Part shown: positions 1 to 8,300 of the stretch, piece after piece
Numbering within the stretch: the first letter of the stretch is position 1
How the letters are laid out: every line of letters begins with the position of its first letter
DNA from: Terfezia claveryi
Taxonomy: Eukaryota; Ascomycota; Pezizomycetes; Pezizales; Pezizaceae
Direction: 5' to 3'
DNA: 13,269 nt
Assembly: GCA_015179025.1 (NCBI GenBank)
Contig: WHUX01000705.1
Coordinates: forward strand, 1-13,269
Position numbers and translations under genes: made by a program
The notes under the pieces: generated by a model
The model's input: only the letters and a program-made list of their open reading frames with translations
Database searches by the model: none
Told to the model about the DNA's origin: nothing

Positions 1-1100
1 CATATATTCAGCTGTTTTTGCTTGCTATATAGCATCCAGGCCCTGAGTGAGTTTCTCATGTATTTAGCTGTTTTTGCTTAGTATATTGGATGTCCGCCTG
101 CCAGCGAGTTTCCCATATATTCAGCTGTTTTTGCTTGGTATATAACATCCTCGCCCTAAGCGAGTTTCTCATATATTCAGCTGTTTTTGCTTGGTATATA
201 GGATGTCCGCCCTAGCGAGTTTCTATATTCAGCTGTTTTTGCTTGGTATATATGTCGCCTAGCGAGTTTCCATATATTCAGCTGTTTTTGCTTGTATATA
301 ACATCCTCGCCCTAAGCGAGTTTCTCATATATTCAGCTGTTTTTGCTTGCTATATAGCATCCAGGCCCTGAGTGAGTTTCTCATGTATTCAGCTGTTTTT
401 GCTTGGTATATTGGATGTCCGCCTGCCAGCGAGTTTCCCATATATTCAGCTGTTTTTGCTTGGTATATAGGATGTCGGCCAGCTAGCGAGTTTCCCATAT
501 ATTCAGCTGTTTTTGCTTGGTATATAACATCCTCGCCCTAAGCGAGTTTCTCATATATTCAGCTGTTTTTGCTTGGTATATAGATTCCGCCCTAAGCGAG
601 TTTCTCATATATTCAGCTGTTTTTGCTTGGTATATAGGATGTCGCCTAAGCGAGTTTCTCATATATTCAGCTGTTTTTGCTTGGTATATATGTCGCCTAG
701 CGAGTTTTCATATATTCTTTTATTTGCCGCGATTTTCATTATTCGCTGTTTTTGCTTGGTATATAGGATGTCGGCCAGCTAGCGAGTTTCTCATATATTC
801 AGCTGTTTTTGCTTAGTATATAGCATCCTGGCCCTGAGCGAGTTTCTCATATATTCAGCTGTTTTTGCTTGGTATATAGATGTCCGCCCTAAGCGAGGTT
901 CCCATATATTCAGCTGTTTTTGCTTGGTATATAGGATGTCGGCCAGCTAGCGAGTTTCTCATATATTCAGCTGTTTTTGCTTGGTACATAGGATGTTCGC
1001 CTCTTAGCGAGTTTCCCATATATTCAGCTGTTTTTGCTTGGTATATAGGATGTCGCCAGCTAGCGAGTTTCTCATATATTCACCTGTTTTTGCTTGCTAT

Positions 1101-1213
1101 ATAGGGTCTACGCCCTAAGCCAGTTTCTCATATATTCACCTATTTTTGCCTGGTACATAGGATGTCAGCCTGCCAGCGAGTTCTTCATATATTACCCTGA
1201 ATTGTCATCTCCA
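1101..1213. repeat. Composite variant block within the satellite, copy 1
   Basis: A divergent segment of the 56-bp array. A unit ending in aagccagttt is followed by one with ggtacatagg instead of ggtatatagg, then by a non-canonical stretch ttcttcatatattaccctga and attgtcatctcc. The same combination recurs at 2070-2192 and 2284-2400, so these variants were copied together as a higher-order unit. Confidence 0.75.
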
Positions 1214-2069
1214 GCGAGTTTCTCATATATTCAGCTGTTTTTCCTTGCTATATAGCATCCTGGCCCTGAGCGAGTTTCTCATATATTCAGTGTTTTTGCT
1301 TGGTATATAGATCCGCCCTAGCGAGTTTCTCATATATTCAGCTGTTTTTGCTTGGTATATAGGATGTCCGCCCTAAGCGAGTTTCTCATATATTCAGCTG
1401 TTTTTGCTTGGTATATAGGATGTCCGCCCTAAGCGAGTTTCTCATATATTCAGCTGTTTTTGCTTGTTGTATATAGATCCGCCTAGCGAGTTTCTCATAT
1501 ATTCAGTGTTTTTGCTTGGTATATAGGATGTCCGCCCTAAGCGAGTTTCTCATATATTCAGCTGTTTTTGCTTGGTATATAGGATGTCCGCCCTAAGCGA
1601 GTTTCTCATATATTCAGCTGTTTTTGCTTGCTATATAGCATCCTGGCCCTAGCGAGTTTCTCATATATTCAGCTGTTTTTGCTTGTATATAGCATCCGCC
1701 CTAGCGAGTTTCTCATATATTCAGCTGTTTTTGCTTGGTATATAGGATGTCCGCCCAAGCGAGTTTCTCATATATTCAGCTGTTTTTGCTTGTATATAGC
1801 ATCCTGCCCTAGCGAGTTTCTCATATATTCAGCTGTTTTTCTTGCTATATAGCATCCTGGCCCTGAGCGAGTTTCTCATATATTCAGCTGTTTTTGCTTG
1901 GTATATAGGATGTCCGCCCTAAGCGAGTTTCTCATATATTCAGCTGTTTTTGCTTGGTATATAGGATGTCCGCCCCAAGCGAGTTTCTCATATATTCAGC
2001 TGTTTTTGCTTGCTATTAGCATCCTGCCCTAGCGATTTCTCATATATTCAGCTGTTTTTCCTTGGTATA

Positions 2070-2192
2070 TAGGATCCTCGCTCTAAGCCAGTTTCTTATG
2101 TATTCAGCTGTTTTTGCTTGGTACATAGGATGTCCACCTGCTAGCAAGTTCTTCATTTATTACCCTCAATTGTCACCTCCGCCCGCCACTGA
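2070..2192. repeat. Composite variant block within the satellite, copy 2
   Basis: This has the same order of linked variants as 1101-1213: aagccagttt, then ggtacatagg, then agttcttcatttattaccct, then a tgtcacctcc-type ending followed by gcccgccactgag. It differs from copy 1 by scattered substitutions and a slightly longer end. Confidence 0.75.
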
Positions 2193-2283
2193 GTTTCTCA
2201 TGTATTCAGCTGTTTTTGCTTAGTATATAGCATGTCGGCCAGCCAGCGAGTTTCTCATATATCCAGCTTTTTTTGCTTACTAT

Positions 2284-2400
2284 ATAGGGTTTGCAGGCCG
2301 TTTCTCATATATTCAGCTGTTTTTACTTCGTACATAGAATGTCCGCCTGCCAGTAAGTTCTTCATATATTACCCTGAATTTCATCTCGCCCGCCAGCGAG
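2284..2400. repeat. Composite variant block within the satellite, copy 3
   Basis: Third occurrence. The gtacatag unit is followed by agttcttcatatattaccct and a tcatctcgcccgccagcgag ending. Its left part is more decayed than in the other two. Copies 2 and 3 both carry the cgcccgcca extension absent from copy 1, so they are probably the closest relatives. Confidence 0.7.
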
Positions 2401-2518
2401 TTTCTATATTCACTGTTTTGCTTAGTATATGGATTGGCAGCTAGGATTTCTCATATATTCACTGTTTTGCTGGTATATTATGTCCCCCCAGCGAGTTCTC
2501 ATATATTCTGAATTGATT

Positions 2519-3000
2519 CGTAGCTATATATTTTTTTTTTGTATTGGTTAATGTTATATATCCTTGCCTGGTAATATCACCTATAAGAAGTTCTATTAGG
2601 CTTAGTGTAGCCTAAAGGCATTATAGCTATACTTATACCAGTGGCTTCAACTTCAGACCACTTGCATGTACTTGTCAAGAAAAAGGCTTATCGATTTTGT
2701 AAAGCAAGTGGTTGTACTTTTCGGACATATTATACATGTACTCATTGTAAATTTCCCTATTGTTATTTTGTACATAGATTATAGAAATAGATAATACAAA
2801 TAGATAATAGAAATAGATAATAGATACAAACCTAAAGTTCACTGCTGCCACTCCCTATATGGTATGTAGGTTGGTTAGCATCTATAGCAAAGGTATAAGG
2901 AGTAAGGTACTTACTTTTATCATCCAAAGAGCCTAGCTCTAGCCAGTTACGATATATAAGAAGAAAGATAGGAAAAAAACAAACATATAAGAATACAAAA
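2519..3000. other. Low-coding spacer between satellite and C-rich minisatellites
   Basis: AT-rich DNA. Besides the transposase-like fragment it holds a small hairpin (taggct...agccta, near 2598-2615) and a short tandem repeat based on atagataatagaa (about 2778-2826). On the minus strand a stop-free frame covers about 2832-2995. It contains a segment (2855-2914) with an intron-like layout: GTAAGT donor, GCTAAC branch site and ATAG acceptor. That segment is 60 nt and has no stop, so the frame is open whether or not it is spliced. No ATG leads into it and the upstream DNA is C-rich repeat, so I do not call a gene. Confidence 0.5.
2608..2781 (+). pseudogene. Fragment resembling the Cys-rich C-terminal end of a PiggyBac-type transposase
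   Basis: The plus-strand frame from 2608 to the TAG at 2779-2781 is open for 57 codons. It reads DHLHVLVKKKAYRFCKASGC followed by TFRTYYTCTHCKFPYCYF and a final HRL. What is seen is a run of cysteines (C-x4-C, then C-x2-C-x4-C) after a basic segment, with an RTxYxC-type core. PiggyBac (DDE_Tnp_1_7) transposases end in a cysteine-rich zinc-binding domain with a basic lead-in and a TxYxCxxCxxxLC-like core, and this is the closest family I can name. No upstream catalytic domain is present and there is no convincing ATG, so at best it is a decayed remnant. A short unrelated zinc-ribbon fragment is the alternative. Confidence 0.4.
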
Positions 3001-3475
3001 GAAAAAACCCTCCCCCCCTACCCTCCCCCTCCCCTCCCCTACCCCCCCCTACCCCTCCCGCCGCCGCCAGCCCCCGCTGCCGCCAGCTCCTCCCCTCCCC
3101 TACTCCTCCCCTACCTCCCCCTCCCGCTGCTAGCCCTACTGCCAGCCCCCGCTACTAGCTCCCCGCCAGCCCTCCCCTCCCGCCAGTCCCTCCCCTGCTG
3201 CCAGCCCCCACTGCCAGCCCCCGGCCAGCCCTCCCCTCCCGCCACCACCAGCCACCACCAGCTACCGCCAGTCTCTCCCCCGCTAGCCTTCACCCCTGCC
3301 ACCAATCCCTCCCTCACTACCAGCTTTCCCCGCCAGCTCTCTCCCTGCCAGCTCTGCCCTCCTACCGCCAGCTCTCCTCTCTCGCTGCCAGTCCCTCCTC
3401 TCTCGCTGCCAGTCCCCAATCCCTCCCACTGCCAGCTCCCCACCACCAGTCCCTCCCATAGTGAGGTGGTGGTGT
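3000..3475. repeat. C-rich low-complexity minisatellite, left block
   Basis: The strand is almost purely C/T with recurring words such as ctcccctccc, gccagtccctccc and cgctgccagccccc. Repeats are imperfect and of several periods. Long minus-strand open frames here encode only Gly/Arg/Trp/Glu-rich monotony (GGTG, RRE, ELAVGG), as expected from translating the repeat, so they are not annotated as genes. Confidence 0.9.
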
Positions 3476-3502
3476 TTGCTGCCTCTATATATGTATGTGT
3501 TA

Positions 3503-3562
3503 GAGGCGGGTCCGTATTGGTGGAGGCAGGTCTGTATTGGTGGAGGCAGGTCCGTATTGGTG
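3503..3562. repeat. Three exact-length copies of a 20-bp repeat
   Basis: The copies at 3503-3522, 3523-3542 and 3543-3562 follow gaggc(a/g)ggt(c/t)(c/t)gtattggtg with one to three differences. A decayed fourth copy (ctgtgttggtgga) lies near 3618-3632. It sits in the only stretch of the 3000-4261 region that is not C-rich on the plus strand (about 3476-3715). I see no gene in that stretch. Confidence 0.85.
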
Positions 3563-3714
3563 GAGACACTGTTAGTAGTTGGGGACGGAAGTGTGGGTGG
3601 GCATGCTAGAAGGGAATCTGTGTTGGTGGAGATGCTCTGAGCAGTTGGGGGGGGGAATGAAGACGGAGTATTGAGGGAATTAGATACTCCTTTTAATGCT
3701 ATAATAAGTCTGCC

Positions 3715-4238
3715 ACCAGTCCCTCCCACCGCCAGCCCTCACTACTAGCTCTCCTCACCAGCTCTCCCCTTCTACCGCCAGCTCTCCTCTCCCGCCGCCA
3801 GTGCCAGCCCTCACTACTAGCTCTCCCCACCAGCTCTCCCCTTCTACCGCAGCTCTCCTCTCCCCGCCAGCTCTCCTCTCCCCACCAGCTCTCCCCTTCT
3901 ACGCCAGCTCTCCTCTCCCGCCGCCAGTCCCTCTCGCCGCCAGTCCCTCCCGCCGCCAGTCCCTTCCGCCGCCAGTCCCTTCTGCCGCCAGTCCCTCCCA
4001 CTGCCAGTCCCTCCCACTGCCAGTCCCTCCCACTGCCAGCTCTTACACAATAACCCCCCCTAAGCTCTCCCGCCACCAAAAAAGAGAAAAAGAGAAAAAG
4101 AGAAAAAGTCCCTCCTGCTGCGAGCTCTTATATAATAACCCCTCCCTCCCCAAGCTCTCCTGCCACCAGCTCTCCTACAATAACCCTCCCCCCTCCAAAA
4201 AACCAGAAAAAGAGAAAAAGAGAAAAAAAACCAACTCC
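3715..4238. repeat. C-rich minisatellite, right block, with 72-bp and 16-bp periods
   Basis: A ~72-bp unit beginning ccagccctcactactagctc occurs at 3732 and again at 3804. From about 3919 to 4040 a ~16-bp unit (ccagtccctcccactg / ccagtcccttccgccg) is repeated in tandem. From about 4040 to 4230 there is a duplicated composite made of a tacaataaccc word, aagctctcc(c/t)gccacca and an aaaaagagaaaaagaga run. Open frames on both strands are low-complexity (Ser/Pro/Leu on plus, Gly/Trp/Arg on minus) and look like repeat translations. Confidence 0.88.
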
Positions 4239-4239
4239 C

Positions 4240-4261
4240 TTTTTTTTTTTTTTTTTTTTTT
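4240..4261. repeat. 22-nt T homopolymer
   Basis: An uninterrupted T run on the plus strand (an A run on minus) follows the A/G-rich end of the C-rich block and lies about 30 nt downstream of the 126-aa minus-strand ORF's stop codon. It could be simple-repeat expansion or the trace of a retroposed poly(A) tail. The sequence does not distinguish these. Confidence 0.95.
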
Positions 4262-4289
4262 AAAATAAAAAATTCAACCTCCAACTATC

Positions 4290-4670
4290 CTATTCATCAG
4301 CATCCGTTGTTGACCCAGCATCAGGGTCAACCCAACCGTCAGCCCACCTAACCTTTTTCTTTTTCAATAAAGAAAATGGGTGACGAGGACGATAGGCTAG
4401 TACGGGTAGTATTTGCACATTTTCCTCTTGAAGACGTGTCAACTGCTCATGGCAATATTCCTCGACGCGTAGACGCTTCAATTGGTCAGTGCAATACTGC
4501 AAAACGCGTTCCTCCTTAAGCTCTGCCAGAACTTGTAGATCTATAGATCTTTGTAGCTTTGCATCAAGATCTATCTGACTAGATACGGTTGTCGGTCTAA
4601 TAGTGGCCGTAGTTAAAGTAGTGGCCAAAGTTGCCAACATGGTAAAGAAGATGATAATAAGATAAAGCAT
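4290..4670 (-). CDS. Hypothetical 126-aa protein with duplicated coiled-coil-like segment
   Basis: I do not recognise the family. The N-terminus (MLYLIIIFFTMLATLATTLT) is hydrophobic then Thr-rich, and could be a signal peptide or a membrane anchor. Residues 40-85 are charged and Leu-rich. Residues 56-68 and 69-81 are a 13-residue tandem duplication sharing V, YC, QL and RL positions, which suggests a helical or coiled-coil element. After a Pro-rich turn comes KKKKVRW (103-109), a basic patch that fits the general PP1-docking pattern [RK]-V-x-[FW]. The tail is acidic. The ATG at 4670 has A at -3; a second ATG 30 nt later is an alternative start. Mixed, non-repetitive composition argues for real coding. 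No intron is needed. It lies alone between repeats, in the same orientation as the larger genes to the right. Expression and function are unknown. Confidence 0.5.
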   Translation of the reverse strand: MLYLIIIFFTMLATLATTLTTATIRPTTVSSQIDLDAKLQRSIDLQVLAELKEERVLQYCTDQLKRLRVEEYCHEQLTRLQEENVQILPVLAYRPRHPFSLLKKKKVRWADGWVDPDAGSTTDADE

Positions 4671-4679
4671 TTTGATAGA

Positions 4680-5095
4680 GGTATTGTGTTTATCGGTAGA
4701 CGTTATGGATGTTATTCTGTAGATGTATGTTATTCTAGCTATAGAATGTTGTACTATAGAAGATGTTGTGCAAGAGAGGATGTTGTACTATAGGGGTATC
4801 CATCGAGAGGTCAGTGCCTGCCAACTGTTGGTATTGGTATTACTTCTGGCTTAGTTGCTGCTGCTACTGCAATGCGCGTTTCGCGTTGCTGTAATGCACA
4901 TTGCTGCTGTAATGCACATTGTAACTTGCTCGGTCACTCCCAGTAATCTTGGTCACTCCTAGTAACCTTGTACCTTATTATATACATAAACTCTGTATCC
5001 TCGTGCCTTATTACAAACATAAAACTCAGTATCCTTATGCTTCATTATAAACATAAAATCAAGTAAAGTCCTATATTAGGTATACAAGATATTGG
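4680..5095. other. Intergenic region with short degenerate repeats, no gene seen
   Basis: It contains words repeated two or three times with changes: atgttgtactatag (about 4748-4795), gctgtaatgcacatt (about 4888-4921), cggtcactcc(c/t)agtaa (about 4930-4968) and (t/c)ttat(t/a)a(t/c)a(a/c)ataaa(a)ct (about 4975-5060). On the minus strand this is upstream of the 126-aa ORF, so its promoter should lie here, but I see no clear core element. Confidence 0.6.
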
Positions 5096-5338
5096 ATGAG
5101 AATCTAATAATAAGAGCGTTGGATAAGAATCTAATAACAAGAGCATAAACAAAAGCATAGAGAAAGCAATAAAAATGAGAATCTAATAATAAGAGAATCT
5201 AATATCAAGAACATAGAAAAAGTAATGAGAATCTAATAACAAGAGTGTAGAGAGAACGAGAGGGAGAGTGAAAATCTAATAACAAAAGTGTAGAGAAAAT
5301 GAGAGGGAGAGGTAGAGAGAGCAAGAGGGTAGAGAAAG
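5096..5338. repeat. Degenerate purine-rich minisatellite abutting the 3' end of gene 1
   Basis: Repeats with the core gagaatctaataa(t/c)aagag followed by a variable (c/t)(a/g)tagag(a)aa segment, in roughly eight to nine degenerate copies. The plus strand is almost free of C. The right half becomes gagagggagag-rich. The array runs to within a base or two of the stop codon of the neighbouring minus-strand gene, so its 3' UTR must be made of this repeat. Confidence 0.85.
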
Positions 5339-5339
5339 A

Positions 5340-8300
5340 TTAGGTAAGATCAATTGTCACTTTCCGCTTCTTTCCTTTATATAATTGCATTGCAATTTTA
5401 TAAATACCTTCAAAATGAGACCTGCTCAAATTCTGTTCCATCCACTCAGCCGCAAACTCATCATTTACCATAAGCTCTGCAAATCGTAAATTTTGTTCAC
5501 TTTGTGTCTCACCTCCCAAAAAGTATCCTTTTGTCCTGCAATATGCATGATAGATATCTTTCAGCAATTTTCCACGTACTTCTGAATTGGCAAGGTCGTT
5601 ATTATAGAGGATATTCTCTGAATGGTTCTTTGGACTGACACACGAGTTATAGCTATACCAGAAAAAGGATCAATGGAATTCCGAAAGCTTTGTCTCCGTT
5701 GTATTGCTAGTGGCCACTTCCACTGTAACTGGTGTGTCAAATTATATCCTATGCATTGAACACTTCCAGCAGTCGATGTAATATTCTCAATCAGTTGCTG
5801 TGCATTCATAAGAATAATTCGTGTTGCAATCCGATCAGGAACTCCAAGCTTTGCCGGTCCATATCCAACCAAAAACCAACGAGCTGGATTATTAAACCAT
5901 AAGGAGGTAGCTTTTAATCCTTGCCATTGTCGTTGCTTTGATCCTTTTGACTTGGACCACCACTTGCCAGTACTTGCATTTGGCCATATCCAACATTTCC
6001 GAACAAATTGTTTTAGAAACTCAGTATCATCCCATATCCAAGATACTTTTTCTCCCAAATGCACATTCCAATTTTCTACTAAAGTCTTATAAAGTACCCG
6101 GTACTTTTTGTCTTCCCAACCTTGTCTCTTAACCCCATCATTAAATGCCCACAAATGAAGTAAACGCTCAAGTGCCGATTTCCCTTTATCAGTACCAAAC
6201 TCAATTCGGTATTCTAATAACTCTTGCATATCCTCTTCACAGAATCGAATATCATTGGGGTCAACAGAACCATCTGCCTTACGATCAAGCTCCAATGACC
6301 CATCTTTCTCCAATGTAGTTAGAACTTCTAGTTCAAATCCCCAAATCAATGTTTCAGCCATCCAGTACCAAACTGATGCTATAGCATCAAACTTGCGATC
6401 GAATGTCCACCACCGACTTTCACTAGTCCATATTTCTCTTAACCATTGTAACAACTCGACACTAGTATTTTGAACTTGTGTAGAATAGTCAATCTCAGCT
6501 AGATGACCTATGTGCTTTGAACGTAAAGCATTATGGTTAAAAAGAATATGTTTAGAGATAGCTGGTTTAAACTGCCAGGTATTCCAATCAATCTTTCCAG
6601 CTTGTATAAACCCATATTGCATGGTTTCTAGAGTCTTTGATAAACCAATTCCTTGTCGTGGCTTTTCATTTAATCGATCCCGTCCTATTATATATATATA
6701 TTAGCTTCAAAATATTATTTATATTGATTTTCTAAGATAATAACCTACCAATATCAATCCATAATGCAGAATTCCGTTGAAGTGGTGCACCACCTAAGGA
6801 GACCCGAAGTAGTCGTAAAAACATTATTGCCATCTTTGTAGATTCGCTTGAAATGTATTCACTACCACTTCTAACAAGTGAATATTCAAATCCGTAGCTA
6901 AACTTGATAATATTGCTATAAAGAAATTGCATTATATCACCGGTTGGAATTATCTGAAATGGTAGATTGATGCAATCAATACTATTTTCACCTTCGAAAT
7001 TATCCAATTGTATTATGAGCTTTTCCAACAAAGTCCATGAAATACGATGCTCTTCTCGTATACCATAACACTTATCTTTTGATGCTGATAAAACAATATT
7101 AACTCGTTCCTTGCTAGCAATATATGCTTTTAATAGCCGCTGTCGATCCCAATTTCCTTTGGTATGCCCACTTTCTGCACTCCATAGCTTATGTAAATTA
7201 GAATCCACTGCTAAAGCTTCTAAGTTGACATTATTGTATGGGTAAGTTTTGCCAGCGTCAAATGGTTCCTTTATACTACCATAAAATTGGGAGTATACTA
7301 AACCACAACGCATAAGAGGATGACGTTTTCCAACTGAAAATGTCATGTTGGAAGAACTAGCTATTAATCCCCAAGGATAAAATTGAGTTTGGAAGCCAGG
7401 TTTTGCCATTCCAAATTGAAAGTGGTAAAGAGTTTTTCGTAGACAACAGTCTTTCCAAAGATAGGTATAAGCACGCCCGTGTTCAGTCTTTGGAGGAACT
7501 ACCTCTTTACCAATATCAATCCATGTCTTTTCTGGAATCAAAAAGTCCTTATCCATACTGAAATTCCATGTTTCCTGAAAGTTACTAATAACTTGGGAAG
7601 GACTTTCTGAACGAAACAAGGTTTTTGTATTCTTTGCATCTAAGAGCAAGATTGGCTGACCAAGGTCTTGAAATCCTGGTAACGATAGCTTTTGAAGAAC
7701 TATATTCCATACTTCATAAAGACCTTTTGGGGGAACGGTATAATGGAACATTTGGATCCGTGGTTCAGCTTTTTCCGGTTTGACACCTTGCTCAACTGCT
7801 CTAGCTTTTCCTTTCAGTTTAGCTTCCTCCCAATTTCGTGGAAAATGTTGACTAACACCAGATGAGTATACATCGTGGATAGCTTGAAGTAAAATATCAA
7901 TGAAACGGCTATATTCATTGTCAGTTAGGAATATGCGTTCTGAATCTCGACAATAAAGATCTGGAAAAAAGATAAAGAGTCGGCAATCTTCAAAGTAACA
8001 TAAGTTGCCTAAATAGCAATGAGGAACTTTATGATATGAGACTGGCTTGAGCTCATCTTCATCAGATACCAAAGTCGTCAGGTGGATATTTGTATTGATA
8101 TTCAATATCCGCGTTGCATAGAAACATAACTATATATAAATTTATAATTAGTTGTTTAAGTATATATATTTGGAATGTTTTTAGTATACCTTTAATCCCT
8201 TTTTTGCCACACCTAATGATATTGGTAATGCAATAAAGCTATCAATATCATATGAAATATCTGAGGAATTAACAATTTGTTGTTTATATAATGACAACGT

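Larger units (their letters stand above)
1..2518. repeat. Satellite array of a ~56-bp unit (about 40-45 copies)
   Basis: Head-to-tail repeats with a core reading cgagtttctcatatattcag, then ctgtttttgcttggtatata, then a variable linker of about 14-18 nt (types ggatgtccgccctaag, gcatcctggccctgag, acatcctcgccctaag and ggatgtcggccagctag). Every good unit carries the palindrome CAGCTG and a TATATA stretch. The array begins before the window, so its true size is unknown. Units become shortened and mutated after about 2400 and the last recognisable one ends near 2518. Many units differ by one-base indels, so apparent open frames (recurring SEFLIYSAVFAWYIG-like peptides) break often and I treat them as non-coding. 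It could be subtelomeric or pericentromeric satellite, but nothing in the sequence decides this. Confidence 0.97.

Noticed and set aside
347..1104. Plus-strand open frames giving repeated SEFLIYSAVFAWYIG-like peptides
   Set aside because: They are translations of the 56-bp satellite. The unit is not a multiple of three and indels break every frame.
1..2518. CRISPR-like array
   Set aside because: There are no unique spacers; the variable parts are a few recurring linker types, and the genes around are eukaryotic with introns.
2860..2935. tRNA-like stretch (ggttggttagcatc...)
   Set aside because: I could not build acceptor, anticodon and T arms. It resembles a tRNA D-arm only by chance.
2832..2995. 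Minus-strand spliced exon (GTAAGT, GCTAAC, ATAG) reading into a short C-terminal peptide
   Set aside because: The splice signals are good, but there is no ATG or coding-like upstream exon, and the frame is open with or without splicing. Kept only as a remark on the spacer.
3111..4079. Several minus-strand open frames of 68-152 codons rich in Gly, Trp, Arg and Glu
   Set aside because: They arise from C-rich minisatellites, several frames are open at once, and none has normal amino-acid composition.
3801..4268. Plus-strand 155-codon Ser/Pro/Leu-rich frame ending in a Phe run
   Set aside because: It is a translation of the same C-rich repeat followed by the T homopolymer.
6255..6473. Plus-strand frames inside gene 1 (5938-6132, 6255-6473, 6510-6704, 8501-8728, 9113-9319)
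   Set aside because: They lie opposite well-supported exons of gene 1 and look like antisense shadows.
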